Positions 35,664 to 44,795 of a stretch of 50,802 bases of DNA are shown here, piece by piece; positions within the stretch are counted from its first letter, which is position 1; the number at the start of each line of letters is the position of its first letter. The position numbers were made by a program, and so were the translations under genes. The notes below the pieces were generated by a model. The model saw only the letters and a program-made list of their open reading frames with translations. It was not told where the DNA came from and did not search any database. This DNA is from Pseudomonadota bacterium (lineage in GTDB: Bacteria > Pseudomonadota > Gammaproteobacteria > Burkholderiales > Burkholderiaceae): assembly GCA_023441105.1 (NCBI GenBank), contig JAEZQX010000063.1:1-50802 (forward strand), in the 5' to 3' direction.

Positions 35664-36779
35664 ATGCCCGCCGTGAGTTCAACGGCATCCAGCGTGGTGG
35701 TGGTGGCGGGGGCGCTGACGCAGCCCCACTGGGTGCCGCCGGCGGAGTTGCGGGCACGCCTGGTGCGCACCGCCGCGCTTGCGGGCCTGCAGGCGCCGGC
35801 GATCGACCTGGCATGGCAGGACGAGGCGCTGCCGCGGGAACTGGCGCACGATCGCTGGCTGCGACAGCACCTCGCCGCGACCTCGCCGGATGCGGCGATC
35901 CCGCCGATCGAGCCGGGCGCGATGGCCGCGGTACGGCAGCTGGCGGCGCTGCCGGCGATCAATGCCGATGTCCATGGCTGGTTGCTGGAGCCGGCCCATT
36001 TCCATCTCGCCAAGGACCATCTGGTGCTGCTGGCGGGCGCCGCGCAAGGGCTGGCCGAGCCGCAGGCCCGGGCACTCGCCACGGCGATCGAGCCCCTGCT
36101 GGCAGACGACGGAATGACGCTCGCGCTGGCGAACCCGACGCACTGGCTGCTGCGCGAATCGCAGGCGCCGTGGCAGCTGGACTGCGCCGCGGCCGACGCT
36201 GCTGCCGGCCGCAACGTCGACGGCTACCTGCCGGCCGGTGCCGACGCGCGCCGCTACCGCCGGCTGCTCAATGAGATCCAGATGACCTGGCACGACCATC
36301 CCGTCAACGAGCAGCGGACGGCGGAGGGCGAGCTGCCGATCAACAGCGTCTGGCTGAGCGGACCGGTCGACGGAACGGCGATCGCCGCGTTCCGCGAGGC
36401 GGTCGCCGGCGGCCGTTGCCGACTCGAGGAGAGCCTGCTCGGCCCGCGCCTGCGCGACGACCGCCACGCCTGGCTCGACGCCCTGCAGGCGCTCGACGCG
36501 CAGCTGCACGACTGGCTCACGGCATCGCCGCCGCCGGCGATCCTGCTGTGCGGCGATCATGAGGTACGGCGCCTGGAAAGGCGTGCAGCGACCGGCGCGC
36601 GCCAGGCAGGCGGCCGGATCGCCGAGCGCATCGCCACGCTGCTGGGGCGGCTGCGACCGGCCGGCACCCGCGCTGGTCGGCATGCCGACGCACCTGGGCC
36701 GCGGGGCGGGCCGCCGATCGCGGATCCGCTGGCGCGACTTTTCATCGAGGAACTGGACACGGAGGCGAAACCGGCGTGA
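35664..36779 (+). CDS. Phosphoglycerate-mutase-like conserved protein upstream of recJ
   Basis: 371 residues from the ATG at 35664; an upstream in-frame start would overlap the lolC start region. It resembles a conserved betaproteobacterial family annotated as phosphoglycerate mutase or regulatory protein and usually found beside recJ: LLEPAHFHLAKDHLVLL, NPTHWLL, LLNEIQMTWHDHPVNEQR and INSVWLSG are the kind of conserved blocks I recall. I do not see the metal-ligand pattern of a true cofactor-independent mutase, so activity is doubtful. Its TGA overlaps the recJ GTG by four bases, so the two proteins are made together. Confidence 0.72.
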   Translation: MPAVSSTASSVVVVAGALTQPHWVPPAELRARLVRTAALAGLQAPAIDLAWQDEALPRELAHDRWLRQHLAATSPDAAIPPIEPGAMAAVRQLAALPAINADVHGWLLEPAHFHLAKDHLVLLAGAAQGLAEPQARALATAIEPLLADDGMTLALANPTHWLLRESQAPWQLDCAAADAAAGRNVDGYLPAGADARRYRRLLNEIQMTWHDHPVNEQRTAEGELPINSVWLSGPVDGTAIAAFREAVAGGRCRLEESLLGPRLRDDRHAWLDALQALDAQLHDWLTASPPPAILLCGDHEVRRLERRAATGARQAGGRIAERIATLLGRLRPAGTRAGRHADAPGPRGGPPIADPLARLFIEELDTEAKPA

Positions 36780-38497
36780 AGCTGCAGACCCGGCCGGTCG
36801 ATTACTTGGCGCAGCAGCGCCTGCTGCAGGGCGGCCTGCCGCCATTGCTGGCGCGGCTGCTGGCGGCGCGCGGCATCAACCACTACGAGGAAACCCGGCT
36901 CGAGCTGGCGGCCATGCTGCCGCCGGACTCGCTCCTGGGACTGGATGCCGGCGCCCGGCTGCTCAGCGATACGATCGACCAGCAGGCACCGGTCCTGGTC
37001 GTCGGGGACTACGACTGCGACGGTGCCACTGCCATCGCCGTGGCGGTGCTGGGCTTGCGGTCGATGGGCGCCATCGTCGACTACCTGGTGCCCAACCGCT
37101 TCGAGAACGGCTATGGGCTGACGCCGGAAGTGGCGGACATGGCGGCGCGCCACCCGCGGCTCGGCCACCCTCGTCTGCTGGTGACGGTCGATAACGGCAT
37201 CGCCTCGATCGCCGGCGTGGAACGCGCCCATGCCCTGGGCATGAAGGTGCTGGTGACCGACCACCACCTGCCCGGCGAGCAACTGCCGGATGCCGATGTG
37301 ATCGTGAATCCCAACCAGCCGGGCTGCCGCTTCCCGAGCAAGTGCATCGCCGGCGTGGGCGTCATGTTCTACCTGCTCACGGCTTTGCGGGCGCATCGTC
37401 GCGCCCTCGGCCGCTTCGACGGCGGGCAGCCGTCGCTCGCGCCGCTGCTCGACCTGGTTGCGCTCGGCACCGTCGCCGACGTCGTGCCGCTCGACCGCAA
37501 CAACCGCATCCTGGTTGCCGCCGGACTGCAGCGCATGCGGGCGGGCCGTTGCCGTCCGGGCATCACCGCGCTGCTGCAGGTCGCGCGGCGCTCGGCGCGC
37601 ACCATGGCGGCCGCCGATCTCGGCTTCGCGGTCGGCCCCCGGCTCAACGCAGCCGGCCGGCTGGCGGACATGTCGCTCGGCGTCGAATGCCTGCTCGCCG
37701 AGGATTTCGGCCGCGCCATGGACTTGGCCGAGCAACTCGACCAGATCAATCAGGAACGGCGGGCGATCGAGCAGACGATGCGCGACCAGGCCGCCAGCCT
37801 GCTCTGCGAGGTGAAGGCGGAGCGGCGGGCGCTGGTCGTGCACGATCGCGGCTGGCACCACGGCGTGATCGGCCTGGTGGCGTCGCGCATGAAGGACCTG
37901 CACCACCGGCCGTGCATCGCGTTGGCACCGGAGAACGACGAAATCCTGCGCGGCTCCGGCCGGTCGATCGCCGGCGTGCACCTGCGCGATGTCCTCGACC
38001 TGGTCGAGAAGCGCAATCCGGGAATGCTGCTGAAGTTCGGCGGCCATGCCATGGCTGCCGGTCTGTCGATGCGCCGGGCAGACCTGGACCGTTTCGAGAT
38101 CGCCTTCGAAGCCGCCGTCGCGACGCTCGCCGATCCTGAAGCCTTCAGCCCGAGCCTGCTGACCGATGGGCCGCTCGACCTGCCGGACATCTGCCTCGAG
38201 GTGATCGAGCAAATCGATTCCCAGATATGGGGACAGGGTTTTGCCGCCCCGCTCTTCTCGGGGCGCTTCACCATCGTCTCTCAGCGACTGATCAAGGACC
38301 GGCACATGAAGCTCGAACTGGCGCTGGAATCGGAACCGCGCCGTCGGCTGAAGGCGATCTTCTTCGGCCGCGCCGAGGCACTGCCGCCACAGGCGGTGCT
38401 TGCCTACCGGCTCCAGCGTGAGGAGTACCAGGGACTGGCAGGCGTGTGCCTGCATGTCGAGCATGTCCTCAGCGACCTGACCGCCGCTGCCCGATGA
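36776..38497 (+). CDS. recJ: Single-stranded-DNA-specific exonuclease RecJ
   Basis: 573 residues from a GTG at 36776. It has the DHH-superfamily motifs: VVGDYDCDGATAIAV (Asp78, Asp80, Asp82), the VTDHH motif (Asp162-His163-His164), later GFAVGPRLNAAGR and a DHHA1 domain ending with GGHAMAAGLS. RecJ degrades single-stranded DNA 5' to 3' in recombination and mismatch repair. It is coupled at both ends: a four-base overlap with the mutase-like gene and another with the glycoside-hydrolase-like gene. Length and domain order are normal. Confidence 0.96.
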   Translation: MKLQTRPVDYLAQQRLLQGGLPPLLARLLAARGINHYEETRLELAAMLPPDSLLGLDAGARLLSDTIDQQAPVLVVGDYDCDGATAIAVAVLGLRSMGAIVDYLVPNRFENGYGLTPEVADMAARHPRLGHPRLLVTVDNGIASIAGVERAHALGMKVLVTDHHLPGEQLPDADVIVNPNQPGCRFPSKCIAGVGVMFYLLTALRAHRRALGRFDGGQPSLAPLLDLVALGTVADVVPLDRNNRILVAAGLQRMRAGRCRPGITALLQVARRSARTMAAADLGFAVGPRLNAAGRLADMSLGVECLLAEDFGRAMDLAEQLDQINQERRAIEQTMRDQAASLLCEVKAERRALVVHDRGWHHGVIGLVASRMKDLHHRPCIALAPENDEILRGSGRSIAGVHLRDVLDLVEKRNPGMLLKFGGHAMAAGLSMRRADLDRFEIAFEAAVATLADPEAFSPSLLTDGPLDLPDICLEVIEQIDSQIWGQGFAAPLFSGRFTIVSQRLIKDRHMKLELALESEPRRRLKAIFFGRAEALPPQAVLAYRLQREEYQGLAGVCLHVEHVLSDLTAAAR

Positions 38498-40836
38498 CCG
38501 CCGGCGCCGGTGTCCGTCGCCTGCGTCCCGTCCGGTTGACTGGTCGCGTCCTGTTGTCAGGCGCCGCCATCGCCGCCACCATGCCTCTCGCCCAAGCCCA
38601 GCTGGTGGCCGACTTCGGGTCGCCGGAGATCCGCAAGGAGATCGTTGCCGAGCATGCGGCGATCGCGCCGGCGGACGGCGACGGCTTCGCCCCGGTGCGC
38701 TTCAACCCGTCGGGCTCGCCGTGGGTGCAATTGCTGGCGGGCGTCAACGACTGGGACTGGAGCCGGGTCGGCGAGATCCGCATGCACGTGCAGAACGCGA
38801 TGGCCTGGCCGATCACCTTGCAGATCCGCTTCACCGATCGCGACAACAACGAGCTCAACACCACCGTCGGCCTGCCGCCGGGTGGTCCCCTCACCCTCAC
38901 CGTGCCGCTGCGGCCGACGCAGCCGAAGCGCTGGGGCATGACCGCCGGGCCGCCGGTGCCGTGGCTGCAGGACAAGGCGCCGGTGGCGGTGGCACTTGCC
39001 ACCAGCGGCGAAGTGGATCGCCAGCGGGTGGCGCGGCTGTCAATCGGCATGCCGCGGCCGCCGACGCAGCAGACCGTGCGAGTCGGCAAGATCTTCATCG
39101 ACCCGGCACCACCTCCCGGCGACCAGCAGGAGCGCCTCGCCTATACCGGCATCGTCGATGCCTATGGCCAATACACCCGCGGCAACTGGCCGGAGAAGTT
39201 CCGGCTGGATGCCGGAGCAGCGGCCACCGGTGCCGACGGCGCAACCGGCGATGGCGGCTTTGCCGCCTTCGCCCGCAGCCAGGAGGCGCCGGCCGGCGAT
39301 GGCGCAACCGGTGTGGCCGCCGCCGGTCGTGCCAGCCGCCTCGACGAATATGGCGGACTGCTCGATGTCCCGCTGGCCTCGATCAACGCGCCAGCAGCGG
39401 CGGGCGGCAACGGCTTCTTCCGGACCGCCAAGGTCCGCGACAGCGAAGGCAGGCCGCGGTGGCTGCTCCTGACCCCCCTCGGCAACCCGTTCTTCTCGCT
39501 GGGCGTCAATGCCATCCAGCTGGAGAACAGCGAGACCTTCGTCGAAGGACGGGAGTTCATGTACCAGTGGCTGCCCGGCCAGGACGATCCGCTTCGGCGC
39601 TTCGCCGGCAACCGCGACAGCGCCGACGCCCTGCCGCTGGAAGCCGGCGCGCAACGCGGACGCGGCTATGGCAAAGGCACGACCTACGACTTCTATCGTG
39701 CCAACCTGCAGCGCCGCGACGGCGACGCCTTCGCCGAACGCTGGCTGGCCCGCTCGCGCGAGCGCCTCAAGCGCTGGAACTTCAACACCATCGGCAGCTG
39801 GAGCGACCCGTCGGTCAGTCGCGACGCGCGCATTCCCTACACCCGCACCATCCATGTGGCGGGCGACTTCAGCAGGCTGTCCGACGGCAAGGACTGGTGG
39901 GCAGGAATCCCCGACCCCTTCGACCCCCGCTTCGGGGCGGCGCTCGACCAGGCGGTGCGCGAGGAGGCGGCGCCGCGCAAGGACGACCCGTTCCTGATCG
40001 GCTATTTCGTCGACAACGAGCTCGGCTGGGGCGACGGCTCGGCGAAGGATCCGCGGGCGCGCTATGCGCTGGCCTATTCGGCGCTGGCCGCCGATGCCCG
40101 CGAGCCGCAGGCGCATGCCAAGCGTGCCTTCATCGAACTGCTGCGCAGCCGCCATGATGGGTCGATCCAGAAGCTGTCGCGCGCCTGGCGCAAGACCTTC
40201 GACTCCTGGGAAACCCTGCAGGCGCCGCTATCGCGGGAGCAGCTCCCCGACGGCCGCATCACGGCCGTGGCCGGGGACCTTGCCGCCTTCCTGGCGCTGC
40301 ACGCCCAGCGCTACTTCGAGCAGGTCGCCGCGACGCTCGAGCGGCACGATCCCAATCACCTCTACCTGGGCCCCCGCTTCGCCAGCCGCAATCCGGAAGC
40401 GCTCGGCGCCTGCGCGAAGTGGTGCGACGTGATGAGCTTCAACCTCTACCTGCCGTCGATCAACGTCGGCTTCGAGACCGAAGCCTTCCGCAAGCTCGAC
40501 AAGCCGGCGATGCTGACCGAGTTCCACTTCGGCTCGAGCGACCGCGGCCCGTTCTGGCATGGCGTGATGCCGGTGCCCGACGAACAGGAGCGCGGTCCCG
40601 CCTACGGCCGCATGCTCGAGTCGGTCCTGGGGAATCCGGACTTCGTCGGCGCGCACTGGTTCCAGTATCTCGACCAGCCGGTGACCGGCCGCTGGCTGGA
40701 CGGCGAGAACGGCCACCTCGGGCTGGTCGCGATCACCGACATCCCTTGGAAAGATTTCGTGGCACAGGTCGGCGACGCCAACCGCCGGCTCCTCGAGACG
40801 CTGCGGGAGCGGCTGAAAGGGGCGCAGCCGCGCTAA
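38494..40836 (+). CDS. Glycoside hydrolase, GH50 beta-agarase-like
   Basis: 780 residues from the ATG at 38494, overlapping the recJ stop by four bases. A hydrophobic, Ala-rich signal sequence (residues about 17-36, ending QAQ) indicates export. A beta-sandwich N-terminal module (about 37-230) precedes a GH-A-type barrel: GNPFFSLGVNAIQ, WNFNTIGSWSD, YFVDNELGWGDG with the likely acid/base Glu509, and MLTEFHFGSSDRG with the likely nucleophile Glu676. These fit the GH50 agarase family and its non-marine relatives; the true substrate may be another galactan-like polymer. Its place between recJ and prfB, normally neighbours, suggests insertion into the block. Confidence 0.8.
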   Translation: MTAGAGVRRLRPVRLTGRVLLSGAAIAATMPLAQAQLVADFGSPEIRKEIVAEHAAIAPADGDGFAPVRFNPSGSPWVQLLAGVNDWDWSRVGEIRMHVQNAMAWPITLQIRFTDRDNNELNTTVGLPPGGPLTLTVPLRPTQPKRWGMTAGPPVPWLQDKAPVAVALATSGEVDRQRVARLSIGMPRPPTQQTVRVGKIFIDPAPPPGDQQERLAYTGIVDAYGQYTRGNWPEKFRLDAGAAATGADGATGDGGFAAFARSQEAPAGDGATGVAAAGRASRLDEYGGLLDVPLASINAPAAAGGNGFFRTAKVRDSEGRPRWLLLTPLGNPFFSLGVNAIQLENSETFVEGREFMYQWLPGQDDPLRRFAGNRDSADALPLEAGAQRGRGYGKGTTYDFYRANLQRRDGDAFAERWLARSRERLKRWNFNTIGSWSDPSVSRDARIPYTRTIHVAGDFSRLSDGKDWWAGIPDPFDPRFGAALDQAVREEAAPRKDDPFLIGYFVDNELGWGDGSAKDPRARYALAYSALAADAREPQAHAKRAFIELLRSRHDGSIQKLSRAWRKTFDSWETLQAPLSREQLPDGRITAVAGDLAAFLALHAQRYFEQVAATLERHDPNHLYLGPRFASRNPEALGACAKWCDVMSFNLYLPSINVGFETEAFRKLDKPAMLTEFHFGSSDRGPFWHGVMPVPDEQERGPAYGRMLESVLGNPDFVGAHWFQYLDQPVTGRWLDGENGHLGLVAITDIPWKDFVAQVGDANRRLLETLRERLKGAQPR

Positions 40837-40874
40837 AATGTCCGGCTTGCTTTCTCTCCGAGACAGATTCGCCC

Positions 40875-41979
40875 ATGGACGCCGAACGACTCAATCAGAC
40901 CCAATCCCGCCTGGAGGACCTTGCGCAGCGGCTCGAGGACCTCAGGGGGTATCTTTGACTTCGAAGACAAGAAGAACCGCCTGGTAGAAGTCAATTCGGC
41001 GCTCGAGGCGCCGGACATCTGGAACGATGCCGAAGCCGCCCTCGCCCTCGGTCGGGAGAAGCGCTCGCTCGAGTCCATCGTGGAGAGCCTGACCGGCCTG
41101 GCCGAGTCGCTCGGCGACGCCCGCGACCTCTTCGAAATGGCCGTCGACGAGGACGACGAGGAGACCATCCTCGCCGTCGAGGCCGATGCGAAGAAGATCG
41201 AGGAAGGCGTCGAGGAGCTGGAGTTCCGGCGGATGTTCAGCAATCCGGCCGATCCCAGCAACTGCTTCGTCGAGATTCAGGCCGGCGCCGGCGGCACCGA
41301 AGCCTGCGACTGGGCGGCCATGCTGCTGCGCCAGTACCTGCGCTACTGCGAACGGCGCGGCTTCAAGACCACCATCCTCGAGGAAACCGAGGGCGACGTC
41401 GCCGGCATCAAGGGCGCCACCATCAAGGTCGACGGCGAGTATGCCTACGGCTACCTGCGCACCGAGACCGGCATCCATCGGCTGGTGCGCAAGTCGCCCT
41501 TCGATTCCGGCGGCGGCCGCCACACGTCGTTCGCCTCGGTCTACGTCTACCCGGAGGTGGACGATTCGATCCAGGTCGACATCAATCCGGCCGACCTGCG
41601 CATCGACGTCTTCCGGGCCTCCGGCGCCGGCGGGCAGCACGTCAACAAGACGGAATCGGCGGTGCGCATCACCCACCTGCCCACCAACACCGTGGTGCAA
41701 TGCCAGAACGACCGGTCCCAGCATCGCAACAAGGACGAGGCGATGGGCATGCTGCGCGCCAGGCTCTACGAGCTGGAGATCCGCAAGCGCCAGGCCGAGC
41801 AGGACAAGGTCGAGGCCTCCAAGACCGACATCGGCTGGGGCCACCAGATCCGCTCGTACGTGCTGGATCAGTCGCGCATCAAGGACCTGAGGACCAACGT
41901 CGAGGCGAGCAACACGCGCGCCGTGCTCGACGGTGATCTCGATCCCTTCATCTCCGCCAGCCTCAAGCACGGCGTCTAG
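40875..41979 (+). CDS. prfB: Peptide chain release factor 2, with programmed +1 frameshift
   Basis: RF2 releases peptides at UGA and UAA. Translation starts at the ATG at 40875 and meets an in-frame UGA at 40956-40958 after 27 codons; shifting +1 there (CTT then GAC) continues to 41979, giving 367 residues, the normal RF2 length. The classic signal is intact: an internal Shine-Dalgarno AGGGGG (40944-40949), TAT, CTT and the UGA followed by C. The body holds the anticodon-like SPF tripeptide ([10 protein letters not shown]) and the catalytic GGQ ([15 protein letters not shown]). It autoregulates: low RF2 favours the shift. It is followed by lysS, as in many proteobacteria. Confidence 0.97.
40944..40959 (+). 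promoter_or_regulatory. RF2 recoding site
   Basis: AGGGGG-TAT-CTT-TGA-C: the Shine-Dalgarno-like hexamer, the slippery CTT codon and the weak UGA-C stop context match the canonical prfB autoregulatory frameshift element at every position. Confidence 0.95.
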
Positions 41980-42023
41980 ACCAAACGCGGGCGCGGCGGC
42001 GCCCATTGCCAAGGAACGGTTGC

Positions 42024-43556
42024 ATGACTGCGCAACAGAAGCCCGACGACATCGAGCCGGAATCGCCTGTCGACGAAAACCAGATCATCGCGGAGCGCCG
42101 CGCCAAGCTCGCCCGGCTGCGCGCCGGCGGCGTCGCCTTTCCCAACGACTTCAAGCCTGCCGACCGCGCCGGCGACCTGCTCGCCCAGCATGAAGCCAGG
42201 TCGCGCGAACAGTTGCAGGCCGATGCCGTCGCGATCTCGGTCGCCGGCCGGATGGTGCTCAAGCGGGTGCAGGGCAAGGCCAGCTTCGCGACGCTGCAGG
42301 ATGCGACCGGCAAGATCCAGCTCTGGCTCAACGACGAAGGCGTGGGCGCCGAGGCGCATGAAGCGTTCAAGCACTGGGACCTTGGCGACATCGTCGGCGC
42401 CGAAGGCACGCTGTTTCGCACGATGAAGGGCGAGCTGTCGGTGCGCTGCTCGTCGGTCCGGCTCCTGTCCAAGTCGCTGCGCCCGCTCCCCGACAAGTTC
42501 CACGGCCTGTCGGACCTCGAGATGCGCTACCGGCAGCGCTATGTCGACCTGATGACCAACGAGGCCAGCAAGGCGGTGTTCACCACCCGCAGCAAGGCGA
42601 TCGGCGCCATCCGCCACTTCATGAGCGAGAACGGCTTCCTCGAGGTCGAGACGCCGATGCTGCAGCCGATCCCGGGCGGCGCAGCGGCGCGGCCCTTCGT
42701 CACCCACCACAACGCGCTCGACCAGGAGATGTTCCTCAGGATCGCCCCCGAGCTTTACCTGAAGCGGCTGCTGGTCGGCGGCTTCGAGCGGGTGTTCGAG
42801 ATCAACCGCAGCTTTCGCAATGAGGGACTGAGCCCGCGGCACAACCCCGAGTTCACCATGATGGAGTTCTACGCCGCCTATACGGACTATCGGTGGCTGA
42901 TGGACTTCACCGAGGCCGTCATCCGCCAGGCGGCGCAAGCCGCCCTCGGCACCGCGAAGCTCGACTACCAGGGCCGCGAGGTCGACCTCGAGCGGCCGTT
43001 CGAACGCCTGACCATCGTCCAGGCGATCCTGCGCGAGCAGCCCTCGTACACGGAGGCATCGCTTGGCGACCCGGAATTCATCCGTGGCGAGCTGACGCGG
43101 CTCGGCGCCGCCGGCCACAAGCCGAGCGTCGGCCTCGGCGCACTGCAGCTCGCCTTGTTCGAGGAAGTGGCGGAAGCAAGGCTGTGGCAGCCGACCTTCA
43201 TCGTGGACTACCCGGTGGAGGTTTCGCCGCTCGCCCGCGCCTCGGACAGCCGTCCGGAGATCACCGAGCGCTTCGAGCTCTTCATCACCGGGCGTGAGAT
43301 GGCCAACGGCTTTTCCGAGCTGAACGATCCGGAGGACCAGGCGGAGCGCTTCCGGCTCCAGGCGCAGGCCAAGGAGGCCGGCGACCACGAGGCGATGTAC
43401 TACGACGCCGACTACGTGCGGGCGCTGGAATACGGCATGCCGCCCGCCGGTGGTTGCGGCATCGGGCTCGACCGCCTGGTCATGCTGCTGACCGACAGCC
43501 CCAGCATCCGCGACGTCATCCTTTTTCCGGCGCTCAAGCGCGAGAACCTGGGCTGA
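42024..43556 (+). CDS. lysS: Lysyl-tRNA synthetase, class II
   Basis: 510 residues from the ATG at 42024 (AAGGAA upstream); an upstream ATG six codons earlier is less likely. It has an N-terminal OB-fold tRNA-binding domain (about 65-170, [21 protein letters not shown]) and a class II catalytic core with motif 2 ([26 protein letters not shown]) and motif 3 ([26 protein letters not shown]). It charges tRNA-Lys. It follows prfB by 44 bp and is likely co-transcribed with it. The 3' end overlaps the converging YdeI-like gene by 23 bp. Confidence 0.97.
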   Translation: MTAQQKPDDIEPESPVDENQIIAERRAKLARLRAGGVAFPNDFKPADRAGDLLAQHEARSREQLQADAVAISVAGRMVLKRVQGKASFATLQDATGKIQLWLNDEGVGAEAHEAFKHWDLGDIVGAEGTLFRTMKGELSVRCSSVRLLSKSLRPLPDKFHGLSDLEMRYRQRYVDLMTNEASKAVFTTRSKAIGAIRHFMSENGFLEVETPMLQPIPGGAAARPFVTHHNALDQEMFLRIAPELYLKRLLVGGFERVFEINRSFRNEGLSPRHNPEFTMMEFYAAYTDYRWLMDFTEAVIRQAAQAALGTAKLDYQGREVDLERPFERLTIVQAILREQPSYTEASLGDPEFIRGELTRLGAAGHKPSVGLGALQLALFEEVAEARLWQPTFIVDYPVEVSPLARASDSRPEITERFELFITGREMANGFSELNDPEDQAERFRLQAQAKEAGDHEAMYYDADYVRALEYGMPPAGGCGIGLDRLVMLLTDSPSIRDVILFPALKRENLG

Positions 43557-44034
43557 CCGGCTGCGACGCCGGCAACTCGCCTCGCAGCTTTCTGCAGATA
43601 GACGCGGCGCGACGTTCGCGCGCCGCCTCGCTCCTGGCGGCTCGCACGTGCTCCCCCGCCTGGCGCTGCTCGCTTGCAGACAGCGACAGCCAGGCTGCTT
43701 CGAGTCGCTGGTCGGCGCGAAGCGCTCGTTGAAGCTCCTCGGGCATCGACATGTCTGCCAACGCCAGCTCGAGCACGAACCGGTCCCCTGGCTGCAGCGC
43801 CGATGTCTTGCAGAAGGGAGCGGTGAATTCGATGAACCAGTCGTCGCTGCCCTTGCCCCAGGCTTTCAGGGTCCTGCGCCCGAACGCATGCCCGTTGGCC
43901 GTGCCTTCGACGATGCTGGTCGCGGCGAGCCTCCACGGGGCGAGCAGGCTTCCCGGGATCACGACGAAGACGGGCAGGCGCGGGTCCTTGCGTTGCAGAT
44001 CGGCAATGAGGCGCAGCCTAGCGGCCGCGCCCAT
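43534..44034 (-). CDS. YdeI/OmpD-associated, DUF1905-like protein
   Basis: 166 residues. The N-terminal part (about 20-95) resembles a small DUF1905 barrel ([49 protein letters not shown]). The C-terminal part (about 98-155) resembles the YdeI 'bacteriocin-protection' helical module ([52 protein letters not shown]). Function in the family is unclear; annotations range from polymyxin resistance to stress. It stands on the minus strand between lysS and the isc operon, is convergent with lysS, and its last codons overlap the lysS stop. Confidence 0.82.
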   Translation of the reverse strand: MGAAARLRLIADLQRKDPRLPVFVVIPGSLLAPWRLAATSIVEGTANGHAFGRRTLKAWGKGSDDWFIEFTAPFCKTSALQPGDRFVLELALADMSMPEELQRALRADQRLEAAWLSLSASEQRQAGEHVRAARSEAARERRAASICRKLRGELPASQPVSPGSRA

Positions 44035-44115
44035 GACACCCGCCGCCGGAAATGAACGACAGGCGAGTTGCCGGCGCCTGGCGCAGCGGCTGGTGGCGCG
44101 AGCTCCCCGCGATGG

Positions 44116-44310
44116 TCACTGGATTTCCTCGATCCAAGCCTGCTGGACCGCTTCCAGGATCCGCTCGCCGGAGCGCGCGGGATCGTCGCTGAAATCCGGC
44201 AACTCCATGATGTAGCGGCGCAACTCGGTGAACCGCACCGTGGCCGGATCGACATCCGGATGCGTCTCCGCCAGCGCCATCGCGATCTCGAGCGTATCGG
44301 TCCACTTCAT
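44116..44310 (-). CDS. iscX: Fe-S assembly adaptor IscX (YfhJ)
   Basis: 64 residues, normal IscX length, with the family pattern (MKWTDTLEIAMALAETHPDVDPATVRFTEL-type start, then PDFSDDPARSGERILEAVQQAW). It is a small acidic winged-helix protein that binds IscS and iron and tunes cluster assembly. It closes the isc operon 31 bp after fdx, the usual position. Confidence 0.95.
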   Translation of the reverse strand: MKWTDTLEIAMALAETHPDVDPATVRFTELRRYIMELPDFSDDPARSGERILEAVQQAWIEEIQ

Positions 44311-44341
44311 CCGGCATCCCTCATCCGGCTATCCAGCCGGG

Positions 44342-44686
44342 TCAGTGCCCTTCGCGGGCGTGGTTGATGGTGTAGCGCGGGATCTCGATGGTGAGGTCGC
44401 CGGTGTCCTCCTCCAGCTTCACCTGGCAGGACAGCCGCGACTGCGGCGTCAGCCCCCACGCCATGTCGAGCAGGTCGTCCTCGTCGTCGCTCGATTCGTT
44501 CAGGTCGTCGAAGCCCTCCCGCACGATGACATGGCAGGTGGTGCAGGCACAGGACATCTCGCAGGCATGCTCGATTTCGATATCGGCATTCAGCAGCGCC
44601 TCGCACAACGACGTGCCCGGGTTCGCCTCGAAGGTCATTCCTTCAGGGCAGATGTCGGCATGGGGCAGGATTTTGATGATGGGCAC
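44342..44686 (-). CDS. fdx: ISC-system [2Fe-2S] ferredoxin
   Basis: 114 residues of the adrenodoxin-type ferredoxin class. The cluster ligands are Cys42, Cys48, Cys51 (HACEMSCACTTCHV) and Cys87 (SRLSCQV); Cys46 is an extra, non-ligand cysteine. It supplies electrons to IscS/IscU during cluster synthesis. It is separated from hscA by 109 bp, an unusually wide gap for this operon, which holds a degenerate 10-bp tandem repeat. Confidence 0.96.
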   Translation of the reverse strand: MPIIKILPHADICPEGMTFEANPGTSLCEALLNADIEIEHACEMSCACTTCHVIVREGFDDLNESSDDEDDLLDMAWGLTPQSRLSCQVKLEEDTGDLTIEIPRYTINHAREGH

Positions 44687-44710
44687 GTTGATTCTCTGCG
44701 GACCGGTACA

Positions 44711-44790
44711 GCGCGGGTGACTGCGGGTGATGGCGGGTGACGACGGCTGACGTCAGGTGGCGTGGGTGACGTGGGTGTCGGGGTGTCGTG
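44711..44790. repeat. Degenerate 10-bp tandem repeat between hscA and fdx
   Basis: About eight units of roughly ten bases, best in the first four (GCGCGGGTGA, CTGCGGGTGA, TGGCGGGTGA, CGACGGCTGA) and decaying to the right. It fills the 109-bp spacer inside the isc operon and ends six bases from the hscA stop. No coding sense is seen. Confidence 0.6.
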
Positions 44791-44795
44791 GGGCG

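Noticed and set aside
36557..38464. Open frame of 635 codons on the minus strand opposite recJ
   Set aside because: Shadow of recJ; composition and lack of motifs argue against a gene.
40875..40958. prfB as a pseudogene or a 27-codon leader peptide
   Set aside because: The in-frame UGA sits in the canonical recoding signal and the rest of RF2 is intact in the +1 frame.
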